A stretch of 64,000 bases of DNA. Origin: Halobellus salinus (lineage in GTDB: Archaea; Halobacteriota; Halobacteria; Halobacteriales; Haloferacaceae). A model generated the notes under the pieces. The model had not been told where the DNA came from and did no database searches. It was given only the letters and a program-made list of their open reading frames with translations. The position numbers and the translations under genes are program-made. Every line of letters begins with the position of its first letter. Within the stretch, counting starts at the first letter, position 1. The stretch spans positions 124,001-188,000 of the forward strand of contig NZ_BMOC01000003.1 in assembly GCF_014646875.1 (NCBI RefSeq), in the 5' to 3' direction. This document shows, piece by piece, positions 13,031-20,407 of this stretch.

Positions 13031-13891
13031 CTACCCCACGTATTTCCCGATCAGCGGCTCCAACTCCGTTTTCGTCGACTCCGGGATCGCCTCCTCGGGC
13101 GTGTTGATCGTGTTCGCGAGCGAAGAGTGGCAGTCGCACTCGTGATCCTCAGAGATCGCGTCGATCGCGGCCTCGACGGTCTCCTTGATCGCGGTCTCGT
13201 TGGCCGCCGCGTTTTCAAGCACCTCCTCCAGACTCACCTGGCTGTCGCCGTTCCACACGTCGTAGTCGGTGACGCCAGCGATCGTGGCGTACGCCATCTC
13301 GGCCTCCCGAGCGAGTTTCGCCTCCGGGATCGTGGTCATCCCGATGACATCCCACCCCTGCGCGCGATAGAACTCGCTCTCGGCGCGCGTGGAGAACTGC
13401 GGGCCCTCGATGCAGACGTAGGTGCCGCCGCGGACCACGTCGGCGTCGGTGGCCGAGTCGGCGGCGTCTTCGAGTATCGCGTTGAGTTCCGGGCAGTACG
13501 GTTGCGCGAACCCCTGGTGGACGACGATCCCGTCGTCGAAGAAGGTCAGATCGCGGTGTTTCGTCCGGTCGTAGATCTGGTCGGGCAGCACCAGCGTCTG
13601 CGGGGGGAGGTCCGCACGGAGGCTCCCGACGGCGTTCGACGCCAGCACGTGCGTGACGCCGAGTTGCTTCAGCGCGAAGACGTTCGCGCGGTACGGCAGC
13701 GTCGTCGGCGAGTACTGGTGGTCGGTGCCGTGCCGAGGGATAAACGCGACCTCCCGGCCGGTGTTGCCGAACTCCCCGACCGTCGGCGGCGCGGAGGGGC
13801 GTCCGAACGGCGTCTCGACGTCGACCTCGCGGGTGTCTTCGAGCGGCAGGGCGTCGTAGATCCCGCTGCCGCCAATGAATCCGATGGCCAT
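13031..13891 (-). CDS. mtnP: S-methyl-5'-thioadenosine phosphorylase (or thioinosine-type relative)
   Basis: 286 residues. It cleaves methylthioadenosine with phosphate to adenine and methylthioribose-1-phosphate in methionine salvage. The phosphate-binding loop GGSGIYD is at residues 7-13. The family signatures GGTYVCIEGPQFSTRAES and IGMTTIPEAKLAREAEMAY are intact, with the nucleoside-binding AGVTDYD following. The usual Met-Thr pair before PEA supports methylthio-nucleoside specificity, but a methylthioinosine specificity cannot be excluded. It converges on the APC permease gene with 60 bp between. Confidence 0.93.
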   Translation of the reverse strand: MAIGFIGGSGIYDALPLEDTREVDVETPFGRPSAPPTVGEFGNTGREVAFIPRHGTDHQYSPTTLPYRANVFALKQLGVTHVLASNAVGSLRADLPPQTLVLPDQIYDRTKHRDLTFFDDGIVVHQGFAQPYCPELNAILEDAADSATDADVVRGGTYVCIEGPQFSTRAESEFYRAQGWDVIGMTTIPEAKLAREAEMAYATIAGVTDYDVWNGDSQVSLEEVLENAAANETAIKETVEAAIDAISEDHECDCHSSLANTINTPEEAIPESTKTELEPLIGKYVG

Positions 13892-13978
13892 ACGCGTCGT
13901 GGGGACGCGGCGGCGTTAAAACGTGGCGGGTGCGGGGCGAACGGACGGTGTTCGCGTCCGCCATCACATTCCGGGCTG

Positions 13979-14003
13979 CGTAATATTGATCAAATGATAT
14001 ATT
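13979..14003 (+). promoter_or_regulatory. AT-rich promoter of the vapBC pair
   Basis: A sharp AT-rich stretch (TAATATTGAT followed by ATGATATATT) lies 13-37 bp before the vapB ATG in otherwise GC-rich DNA. The TAATATT copy is at TATA-box distance for a leaderless transcript. The second AT-rich box is near-palindromic and could be the autoregulatory operator bound by VapB (inference). Confidence 0.45.
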
Positions 14004-14015
14004 CGAGTATACAGT

Positions 14016-14255
14016 ATGAGCAAGTCGGTCCGTCTCTCCGAGGAGTTCCACGCGCGGATCAGAGCCCACAACCGCGACGACGAGACGATGGAAGACACCC
14101 TCAGGAGGCTGATCGGCGGTCCATCGCCGACGGAGAGCGCGGGTATCCTCTCTGACGAAACCGCGGCGGGGATGCGTGAGGCCATCGACGCGACGTCGGA
14201 AAACGCGGGCGAGAAGCGAGAGCGACTCACCGAACGTCTGCGCGATGATCATTGA
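14016..14255 (+). CDS. vapB: VapB-like antitoxin, ribbon-helix-helix type
   Basis: 79 residues. The N-terminal KSVRLSEEFHARIRAHNRDD, then ETMEDTLRRLIGG, fits a ribbon-helix-helix DNA-binding domain of haloarchaeal antitoxins. The charged C-terminal helix (AGEKRERLTERLRDDH) would wrap the toxin. The stop codon overlaps the start of vapC (10 bp), the usual arrangement for antitoxin-toxin pairs. It probably represses its own promoter. The gene is intact although its partner is disrupted. Confidence 0.85.
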   Translation: MSKSVRLSEEFHARIRAHNRDDETMEDTLRRLIGGPSPTESAGILSDETAAGMREAIDATSENAGEKRERLTERLRDDH

Positions 14256-14625
14256 CACGTCGTTTCTGATCGCACTCGGGAACGGCGACCGCGGTGCGTT
14301 CGAGAGGGGCAAGGAACTGGCAGCGTCCGGGGAGGTCCAGTGGCTCCCGGCGCCGGTTGTCGGGGAGTTGGAGTACGGCGTCGAGATGGCCGGCACCGAC
14401 GAGGAAAAACGGCAGGTGCGGAACGCGTGTCGGCTCTACCCAGTCGTGGAGATCGACACCGAGATCGCTCGTCGGGCGGGGCGTCTACTGGCGAAGGCGG
14501 ACCGGGAAGCGGGCGGGCCGGGCGCTGCGGGCGTCGACGATGTCGACGCGATGGTCGCCGCGGTGTCAGAGCACCTCGGCGATCCGGTCCTTACGGAGAA
14601 TCAAGGAGAAAGCCCCGTGATTTAG
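14245..14625 (+). CDS. vapC: VapC toxin (PIN-domain RNase), C-terminus replaced by an inserted element
   Basis: 126 residues as it now reads. The PIN-domain start MIIDTSFLIALG has the first catalytic aspartate (Asp4), VVGELEYGV the conserved glutamate, and DVDAMVAA the third acidic residue. The last nine or so residues (after DPVLT) and the stop codon are encoded by a 387-bp element that begins at 14595. The original C-terminus NVRDFEALGVATEAF survives at 14985-15033. Removing 14595-14981 restores an uninterrupted 133-residue VapC, the normal family length. The lost end contains the last strand and helix of the fold, so toxin activity is probably reduced or lost (inference). Confidence 0.85.
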   Translation: MIIDTSFLIALGNGDRGAFERGKELAASGEVQWLPAPVVGELEYGVEMAGTDEEKRQVRNACRLYPVVEIDTEIARRAGRLLAKADREAGGPGAAGVDDVDAMVAAVSEHLGDPVLTENQGESPVI

Positions 14626-14981
14626 CGCGGGGATGAATCCGACAACAGGGACGCTGACCACGAGTAGTAAGTAGCCCGACAGCATATTGTAACACAAGCA
14701 CATCAGGCGAAAATTGGAGTTGGATTGGGGTCTCCGTCATCAAAAAGCAACCCTGTGTCGAGTGTTCTACTCACCCAGCGGGGTTGAGTCGGGTCGATGG
14801 CACGGCCCGTGAGGTGCAAGCGGATACACAAAGCACACCACGCCACTTCGGTGGCCCGACGCACTACTCACGAACCACAGCCGAGACCCTCGTGGCCTCG
14901 GTCAGGGTGCCTTCAGGGAGGGAGGAACGGCCTGCTGTCCCACGAAGGAATCCTCGCACTTCACCGCGGGGAGGATGTCAA
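14595..14981 (+). mobile_element. 387-bp non-autonomous IS200/IS605-type element (PATE/MITE-like) in vapC
   Basis: The element starts right after a TTAC (14591-14594) and ends with TCAA (14978-14981). These are the target and right-end cleavage tetranucleotides known for IS608-like HUH transposition, which makes no target duplication. Subterminal hairpins are present: CCCCG...CGGGG at 14613-14632 near the left end and CCTCGC...GCGGGG at 14952-14971, six bases before TCAA. There is no transposase or TnpB frame inside. Joining 14594 to 14982 restores vapC exactly in frame, which proves the borders. Palindrome-associated elements of this class have been described in haloarchaea (Haloquadratum), from memory. 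Confidence 0.88.
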
Positions 14982-15033
14982 CGACAACGTGCGCGACTTT
15001 GAGGCGCTCGGCGTCGCAACCGAGGCGTTCTGA
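14982..15033 (+). pseudogene. vapC: Displaced C-terminal codons of vapC
   Basis: These 52 bases encode the original end of VapC. Joined to 14594 they read T-D-N-V-R-D-F-E-A-L-G-V-A-T-E-A-F followed by TGA at 15031-15033. They have no start or ribosome access of their own and are separated from the rest of vapC by the 387-bp element. Confidence 0.88.
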
Positions 15034-15066
15034 CACGCTCCTGGATACTCCCCGAAGAACGTATAC

Positions 15067-16023
15067 TCACACCACGACGCCGGTCTGCAGGATCGCGATG
15101 ACCGCCGTCAGCGTGACCACCGAGACGAGCGTCGTCGCGAAGATGGCGGTCGAGACGAACTCCCCGATCGGGACGCCCGCGACCTCGCCCTCCGCGAACT
15201 CCCCCACGAGGATGATCGGGGTGACCGCCGAGGGCATCGCGGTCTCAAGTACGAACGTCCGCGCGACCACGGGGTCGGAGAACCCGATCACGAGCGCGAC
15301 GCCGACGCCGAGCACCGGCGCGACGACCATCTTCAGGGCGACCGCGCCGCCGACGGCCGACAGCGTCGACCCCACATCGGTCCGGGCGAGTTGGATCCCC
15401 ACCACCAGCAGCATCACCGGAATCGCCGAGTCGCCGACCAGTTGCAGCGTCGACATCGCCGAGGTGTCCGCGGGTGGGAGCACATCCAGCCACCGCGCCA
15501 CGAGTGCGGCGACGACGGCGTACACCAGCGGCACGCTGAACACCCGCCGGACGCCCGCGGCCACGCCGTCGCTGCCCCCGCGGCCGGCGACGTACACCCC
15601 GAGGGTGTAGATCAGGACGGCCTGGACCGACAGCGCCACCACCGCCGTCGCCCGCCCGGTCTCGCCGAACGCGAAGTTCGAGACCGGGATCCCGTAGTTC
15701 CCGGTGTTGGGGAACGCAGTGACGAGGATGAGCGCCGCGAGCGCCGTCTGCGACGCCCCGACCACCCGGCCGACGGCCTCGACGAGTACGATCGCACCGA
15801 GGTGAAACAGGACGACTGCGGCCGTGATCCGGACCAGGGTCGACCCCGCGAGTGTTGTGGTCGCGAGGCTGTGGAAAACGAGCGCGGGTGCCAAGACGTA
15901 GACAACGACCGTGTTGAGTGCGTTGGTCTCAACGTCGCGGATCGACCCCAGCAGGTAGCCGACACCGCCGACCGCGACGATGGGGAGGATCGCTGTCGTG
16001 AACACGGAGATCGGCGCGACCAC
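15067..16023 (-). CDS. AEC-family (auxin efflux carrier) transporter
   Basis: 318 residues, hydrophobic, about 10 membrane segments in two five-helix halves, as in the AEC/PIN permease family. It starts MVAPISVFTTAILPIVAVGG and contains the half-repeat pattern NTGNYGIPVSNFAFGETG, typical of the crossing region of AEC carriers. The bacterial and archaeal members export or import organic acids such as malonate; the substrate here is unknown. The phosphoribosyltransferase gene ends 8 bp upstream on the same strand, so the two probably form an operon. Confidence 0.85.
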   Translation of the reverse strand: MVAPISVFTTAILPIVAVGGVGYLLGSIRDVETNALNTVVVYVLAPALVFHSLATTTLAGSTLVRITAAVVLFHLGAIVLVEAVGRVVGASQTALAALILVTAFPNTGNYGIPVSNFAFGETGRATAVVALSVQAVLIYTLGVYVAGRGGSDGVAAGVRRVFSVPLVYAVVAALVARWLDVLPPADTSAMSTLQLVGDSAIPVMLLVVGIQLARTDVGSTLSAVGGAVALKMVVAPVLGVGVALVIGFSDPVVARTFVLETAMPSAVTPIILVGEFAEGEVAGVPIGEFVSTAIFATTLVSVVTLTAVIAILQTGVVV

Positions 16024-16030
16024 GCCGAGG

Positions 16031-16726
16031 TCACTCGGCGAGCCGCCAGGCGTCGCCGGCGGCGGACTCGATCACGCCGCGGCGCTGCATCTCCTCGAGC
16101 ACCTCGTCCATCCGGTCGGGTTGGGCGATCTCCATTTCGATCCGGTCGATGCCGTGGAACGCCGCCAGGTGATGCCGGATTGACTGGGCGTCGAAGGTTT
16201 CCGCGTCGGCTGTCGCCATCACACCCGACACGAGATCGACCATGTCCTCAACGAAGTTCCAGGGGTAGACGATCCAGGTCCACTCCTCCAACCGCTCGCC
16301 GACGAAGTCGGGGTCGAACTCGCTTGTGCCCAGCAGTTGGAGCGTTGCGGTCCGGACCTCACCCGCGTCGCGGTCGGTCACGTACTCGTAGGCGCGCTCG
16401 ATCGACCCGCCGGTGTCGGCGATATCGTCGATGACGAGCACGTCCTTGCCCGCGACGCTGCCCTCGGGCATCGGGTACCGGATCTCCGGCTCGCCGGTCT
16501 TCTCGGCGGTCCCGACGTAGTGTTCCATCTTCAGGCTCGTGAGGTCGTCGAGCCCCAGGAAGTCGCAGATGCACCGCCCCGCGAACCACCCGCCACGGGC
16601 GAGTGCCACCACCACGTCCGGCTCGAAGTCGACGGCCTTCACCTGGTCGCTCACGTCGCGGCACAACCCGTAGATGTACTCCCAGTTTGTTATCGTGCAA
16701 TCGAACTCATCGGGCAGTTCGCCCAT
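16031..16726 (-). CDS. Phosphoribosyltransferase family protein (purine-type)
   Basis: 231 residues. The PRPP-binding loop VLVIDDIADTGGS and the flexible-loop ARGGWFAGRCICDFLG identify a type I phosphoribosyltransferase. The C-terminal 70 residues (FDAQSIRHHLAAFHGIDRIE... VLEEMQRRGVIES) look like a helical or winged-helix extension seen in haloarchaeal xanthine/hypoxanthine-type enzymes. Substrate specificity cannot be read from the sequence. It is the first gene of a likely two-gene operon with the AEC transporter and diverges from phzF. Confidence 0.85.
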   Translation of the reverse strand: MGELPDEFDCTITNWEYIYGLCRDVSDQVKAVDFEPDVVVALARGGWFAGRCICDFLGLDDLTSLKMEHYVGTAEKTGEPEIRYPMPEGSVAGKDVLVIDDIADTGGSIERAYEYVTDRDAGEVRTATLQLLGTSEFDPDFVGERLEEWTWIVYPWNFVEDMVDLVSGVMATADAETFDAQSIRHHLAAFHGIDRIEMEIAQPDRMDEVLEEMQRRGVIESAAGDAWRLAE

Positions 16727-16827
16727 ACGTATCAGTCACCGTGTTTTATCCGTCGAGCCGACGGCTTAATTCGTTCGTCTCGCTGCCCCGACGAGGACTT
16801 TTGAGCCGGGCGGGCGTTGGTCGGAGT

Positions 16828-17730
16828 ATGGACACCCGCCGCGCGCTACTCGTTGACGCGTTCACCGCTGACCCGCTCGCCGGAAACCCCGCCGGTGTCA
16901 TCCCCGACGCGGCGGGGTTGTCAGCCGACCGGATGGGCGCCGTCGCCGCGGAGCTGTCGGTCAGCGAGACCGCGTTCGTGCTGCCCGCCGACGATGCTGA
17001 CCGGCGGCTCCGGTATTTTTCGCCGACCCAGGAGGTGGACCTCTGCGGCCACGCCACCATCGCCGCCCACGCGCACCTCTATCAGGAGGGCGCCATCAAC
17101 GCCGGCGAACACACCGTCGAGACCAACGTGGGCCTGCTCGACGTCGAGGTCGGCGACGACGGGATCGTCTGGATGACACAGAACCGGCCGGAGGTCCGCC
17201 GCGTCGACATCGGTTACGACCGACTGGGCGACGCACTCGGAATCGATCCCGCCGCGCTCCGGGACGTCGGTGCCGACCTCCCGACCGCCGTCGCCTCGAC
17301 CGGGCTGCGGTTCCTGGTGGTTCCGGTGAACTTCCTGGAACACCTGAGTTCGGCCGCGCCCGACCACCCGGCGGTCGAAACCCTCGCCGAGGAGTACGAC
17401 GCCGCGGGCGTCTACGCGTTCACGTTCGACACGCTGGAGGGCGACTCGACGCTCCACGCCCGCGCGTTCGCCCCCGGACTCGGCATCCGGGAGGATCCGG
17501 TCACGGGGACCGCCGCCGGCGCGTGTGGGGCGTACCTCCGCGAGGTCTCCGGCTTCGACGGCGAACTCCCCAAGGAGATGATCTTCGAGCAGGGCCACTT
17601 CGTCGACCGCCCCGGCCGGATCCGGGTGCGGGTCGGCGCGACGGTCCGAGTCGGCGGGCGTGCGGTCACGTCGCTCGACGGTCGGCTCGCAGTTCCACCC
17701 GGCGAGGACGACGACATCATCGAGGCGTGA
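16828..17730 (+). CDS. PhzF family isomerase/epimerase-like protein
   Basis: 300 residues. The DapF-like two-domain fold of the PhzF family is indicated by GNPAGVIPDA near the N-terminus, the catalytic glutamate in LSVSETAFVLP, DLCGHATIAAHAHL, and the second-domain motif GIREDPVTGTAAGACGAYL. Family members isomerise small carbon skeletons (PhzF itself acts in phenazine synthesis), but there is no phenazine cluster here, so the substrate is unknown. The ATG at 16828 is chosen because conservation begins there. Confidence 0.88.
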   Translation: MDTRRALLVDAFTADPLAGNPAGVIPDAAGLSADRMGAVAAELSVSETAFVLPADDADRRLRYFSPTQEVDLCGHATIAAHAHLYQEGAINAGEHTVETNVGLLDVEVGDDGIVWMTQNRPEVRRVDIGYDRLGDALGIDPAALRDVGADLPTAVASTGLRFLVVPVNFLEHLSSAAPDHPAVETLAEEYDAAGVYAFTFDTLEGDSTLHARAFAPGLGIREDPVTGTAAGACGAYLREVSGFDGELPKEMIFEQGHFVDRPGRIRVRVGATVRVGGRAVTSLDGRLAVPPGEDDDIIEA

Positions 17731-17757
17731 CCGGCGAAAAACCGACGCGTCGGGTGG

Positions 17758-18516
17758 CTACCCGATATACCGGAGGTCGTCGTCGGCCGGCATCCCCTGC
17801 TGTTGGCTCTGCATCTCCTGGAGTTTCTCGACGACTTCTTTCATCTCCTCGGCGCGTTCTTCCAGGGAGTCGTAGCCGACCTCGAAGCCGACGACTTCCT
17901 CTAGAACCTCCAGTACCGCCTGCGCGCTGGTGGGGTCGACGAGGTAGCCGCTGGTTTCGCCCATCAGACACGACGCGGCGAGCCCGCGGCGCTCGCCGAG
18001 CCCCAAAAGCAGGCCGCTGACACCGACGATCCCGCCGGCGGGTTCGCCTTCCCGGAACTCCACGCCGGCCTCACGCAGCGGGCCGAGGCCCTCCTCGTTG
18101 CCGACAGCGCCCAGCACGTCGGGTTCCTCGACGAGTTCGCCGGTCGGCACGCCCCCCAGCGCGTAGATGTCGGCGACGTCGAACGACGCCGCGACGTCCA
18201 GGAACGCGTCGGTGACGTGGTAGTGTCCCGAGTGCGACTGCGCCTGGTGGTCGCCGGTCAACACCAGCAGGTCGCGGTCGCCGGCGTCAACCGCGTGGAA
18301 CTCCGCACACGCCAGCGACGCGACGCCCTCGTTGCCGATCCCGACCTGCGGGGGGAACTCGTCGGAGTGGACCCGGACCACGAGTTCGGAGTCGAACTCC
18401 TCAAGCAGATGCTCGGCGGCCAGTTTACCGACGTGGCCGACGCCGGGCAGCCCCTCGATCAGCGCCGGATCGTGGAGCGTCGGCTCCGCGACCGTCTCAA
18501 CTTCGATATCGTCCAT
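17758..18516 (-). CDS. PAC2-family protein (proteasome assembly chaperone homologue)
   Basis: 252 residues. PAC2/PbaB-like archaeal proteins are ATP-independent chaperones related to eukaryotic proteasome assembly factors. Recognisable features are LIEGLPGVGHVGKLAAEHLL, VLTGDHQAQSHSGHYHVTDA and LGERRGLAASCLMGETSGYL. The C-terminal 45 residues are a charged coiled coil (YDSLEERAEEMKEVVEKLQE) ending in a Gln-rich tail. It is the last gene of the conserved archaeal group rpl44e-rps27e-eif2a-nop10-pac2, starting 4 bp after nop10. The start ATG at 18514-18516 is followed by MDDIEVETVAEPTLHDP. Confidence 0.88.
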   Translation of the reverse strand: MDDIEVETVAEPTLHDPALIEGLPGVGHVGKLAAEHLLEEFDSELVVRVHSDEFPPQVGIGNEGVASLACAEFHAVDAGDRDLLVLTGDHQAQSHSGHYHVTDAFLDVAASFDVADIYALGGVPTGELVEEPDVLGAVGNEEGLGPLREAGVEFREGEPAGGIVGVSGLLLGLGERRGLAASCLMGETSGYLVDPTSAQAVLEVLEEVVGFEVGYDSLEERAEEMKEVVEKLQEMQSQQQGMPADDDLRYIG

Positions 18517-18520
18517 ACCT

Positions 18521-18703
18521 TCACTCGCGGCCGCGTCGTTTAAGAGCGCGTCGGTACTCGCCGTAGGCGTCCTCGGGGTCGAACGGCGCGGGTGCAGAGT
18601 TCTCGGTCTCGGCATCGCACTCCGGGCAGGTGTCGCCGAGGGTGTAGACCGGGCGGTTGTGGGCGTCACGCCACGCCGCACACACCCGGATGTCAGATTT
18701 CAT
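18521..18703 (-). CDS. nop10: Nop10 (H/ACA ribonucleoprotein component)
   Basis: 60 residues. Nop10 is the small H/ACA RNP protein that supports the pseudouridine synthase Cbf5. The sequence MKSDIRVCAAWRDAHNRPVY, then TLGDTCPECDAET, and NSAPAPFDPEDAYGEYRRAL is typical of the haloarchaeal form, including the conserved YTL...CP.C and APAPFDP...YGEYRR segments. It sits between eif2a (14 bp) and the PAC2 gene (4 bp). Confidence 0.93.
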   Translation of the reverse strand: MKSDIRVCAAWRDAHNRPVYTLGDTCPECDAETENSAPAPFDPEDAYGEYRRALKRRGRE

Positions 18704-18717
18704 CGCCAGCCCCGCGT

Positions 18718-19518
18718 TTACTCGTCGTCTTCGCGACGCTCGCGGTGGTACTCGGCGGTCCCGGCGGCCGCTTCGATCGACTCGCGGGCCCGACCCGCGG
18801 CCGACTCCAGTGCGTTCTCGGCGGTCTTGTAGTCCGGCGCCTGGACCCGGATCCGGTACTCGGGGGAGCCGACGTAGGTGACCGCGAGGTCGATCTCTTC
18901 GGGGACCTCGCCGTTGCCCTCCGCGGCCTGCAGCGCCTCCGTGATGGAGTCGACGCCGTCGCCGGTAGGACACCGGATGTCGACGTAGCCCGTCACGGTG
19001 ACGTACGGCACCGAGACGTTCTGGCGGGCGGTCTGGACGACCGCCCGGACCTCTTCGTCGTCGAGATCGACATCGTCTAAGGCTTCGGCGCCGTGGATCG
19101 CGGCGGACTCGAATCCCTCGTACAGCGACTCGAACTCGGCGAGGATGGCGTTTGCGACGGCGCTGTAGCGCTCGTCGTCGACGTCCTCGCCGAACGCGAT
19201 CTCCATCCAGTTGTCCGCCTTCTGCTGGTTCTTCCACTCCTGGATCTTGTCCTTCCGCTGGTGCTCGTTGACATCTTTAACCGAGAGGTCGATCTGCTGG
19301 GCCCCCTCATCGACGTCGAGCACCTTCGCGACGACGGTCTGTCCCTCGCGGACGTGGTCGCGAACGTTCTTGATCCACCCACTTGCGACCTCACTGATGT
19401 GACAGAGGCCGCGCTTGTTCTCGTACTCGTCAAGATCGACGAAGACACCGAAGTCGGTGATCTCGTCGACCTCGCCGACAACGAGTTCACCCGACTCGGG
19501 CCATCCGCTGTACTTCAT
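18718..19518 (-). CDS. eif2a: Translation initiation factor aIF2 subunit alpha
   Basis: 266 residues. It is the alpha subunit of the heterotrimeric factor that carries initiator tRNA-Met to the ribosome. The N-terminal S1/OB domain reads [20 protein letters not shown] with [20 protein letters not shown]; a helical middle domain follows, then the C-terminal alpha-beta domain ([20 protein letters not shown]). The position between rps27e and nop10 is the standard archaeal order. Confidence 0.95.
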   Translation of the reverse strand: MKYSGWPESGELVVGEVDEITDFGVFVDLDEYENKRGLCHISEVASGWIKNVRDHVREGQTVVAKVLDVDEGAQQIDLSVKDVNEHQRKDKIQEWKNQQKADNWMEIAFGEDVDDERYSAVANAILAEFESLYEGFESAAIHGAEALDDVDLDDEEVRAVVQTARQNVSVPYVTVTGYVDIRCPTGDGVDSITEALQAAEGNGEVPEEIDLAVTYVGSPEYRIRVQAPDYKTAENALESAAGRARESIEAAAGTAEYHRERREDDE

Positions 19519-19541
19519 ATATTGAACCCTCCGTGGTTACG

Positions 19542-19727
19542 TTACGCCTCGGCCGAGCGGCGCTCGACCGTCTCGACAACCTCGCCGTGGATCTGAGCGT
19601 CGCCCCCGGTGGGCGTCGCGAGCGTCGTTCCGCAGACGGCACAGTTGACCGTCGAGGAGGCTTTGCCGAAGACGACCTGTTCGTTGTCACAGTCCTCACA
19701 CCGCACGCGGTAGAAGTTCCCCGCCAT
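19542..19727 (-). CDS. rps27e: 30S ribosomal protein S27e
   Basis: 61 residues. The four-cysteine zinc ribbon CEDC...CAVC with the spacing of S27e is complete (MAGNFYRVRCEDCDNEQVVF, then NCAVCGTTLATPTGG). It starts 2 bp after the stop of rpl44e and precedes eif2a by 23 bp. Confidence 0.95.
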   Translation of the reverse strand: MAGNFYRVRCEDCDNEQVVFGKASSTVNCAVCGTTLATPTGGDAQIHGEVVETVERRSAEA

Positions 19728-19729
19728 CG

Positions 19730-20011
19730 TTACTCCTGGAACCGGAGGCGCCCGGCGCGCCAGCCCTCGCGCATATGGGCCTTGCCGCAGTCCGAGCAGA
19801 TGTACTTCAGGTGGGTCTTCTTCGTGGGCTTGTCCCCACCGGGTACCTTCGAGAACTTCCCGGCGTTCCCGATCACGGCCTTGCCGCGGCGGGTCTGGCG
19901 GGCGTTCCACTTCATTCCGGTCGAGCGCCCAGTCCGCACCTTCTCGACCTCGTGTTCGTGGTGGCCGTCGCAGTTCGGACAGTACGTGTTGAATCGGCGT
20001 GGCATCTCCAT
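19730..20011 (-). CDS. rpl44e: 50S ribosomal protein L44e
   Basis: 93 residues. The sequence [20 protein letters not shown], with a second zinc pair in [10 protein letters not shown] and the basic [20 protein letters not shown], is characteristic of archaeal L44e. The start may be this ATG or the in-frame ATG two codons later (MPRRFN), which matches most homologues. It is the first gene of the ribosomal/initiation operon and is divergent from the HAH_0734-type gene. Confidence 0.95.
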   Translation of the reverse strand: MEMPRRFNTYCPNCDGHHEHEVEKVRTGRSTGMKWNARQTRRGKAVIGNAGKFSKVPGGDKPTKKTHLKYICSDCGKAHMREGWRAGRLRFQE

Positions 20012-20124
20012 AGATATCGACCTTACGTTGAGTTCACGTCGATCGGTTAAAACCCGTTTGGTTCGGGTCGCGGCCGCGACACGTCTCCGAAGCGGTTAAG
20101 CCCCGAGTGTGGCAAGAGCGTGGT

Positions 20125-20382
20125 ATGAAGAAGGTCATCATCCGCGGGGACCCCGGAATCGGCCGCGGCGCGATCATTGAGGTTGATGGCGAGGAGGTTG
20201 TCTGCTTCTCGCTGGATCGCCAGAGCAGCTACCACGGCGGCGACCGACCGCAGTTGTGGTGTACGGTCGGCACCGAAGACGAACGCGAGACCTTCGAGAA
20301 ACGCGAGTTCGTTCCCCACTTCCTGGACGTTGTCGCCGTCGACGCCGAAGCGATCGACATCGTCGAGAAGCGCGGGTCGTGA
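20125..20382 (+). CDS. HAH_0734 family protein (haloarchaeal, unknown function)
   Basis: 85 residues from the ATG at 20125. The sequence MKKVIIRGDPGIGRGAIIEV and DVVAVDAEAIDIVEKRGS match the small conserved haloarchaeal family that I know as HAH_0734. It is predicted to be cytoplasmic with mixed alpha/beta character and no catalytic motif I can recognise. It is divergent from rpl44e with a 113-bp shared upstream region and converges on the DUF2298 gene. Confidence 0.8.
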   Translation: MKKVIIRGDPGIGRGAIIEVDGEEVVCFSLDRQSSYHGGDRPQLWCTVGTEDERETFEKREFVPHFLDVVAVDAEAIDIVEKRGS

Positions 20383-20407
20383 CGCGTCTTTCCGTTCACT
20401 CCGCGCG

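Noticed and set aside
13025-14155. Plus-strand frame opposite mtnP
   Set aside because: Antisense shadow of a strongly recognised phosphorylase.
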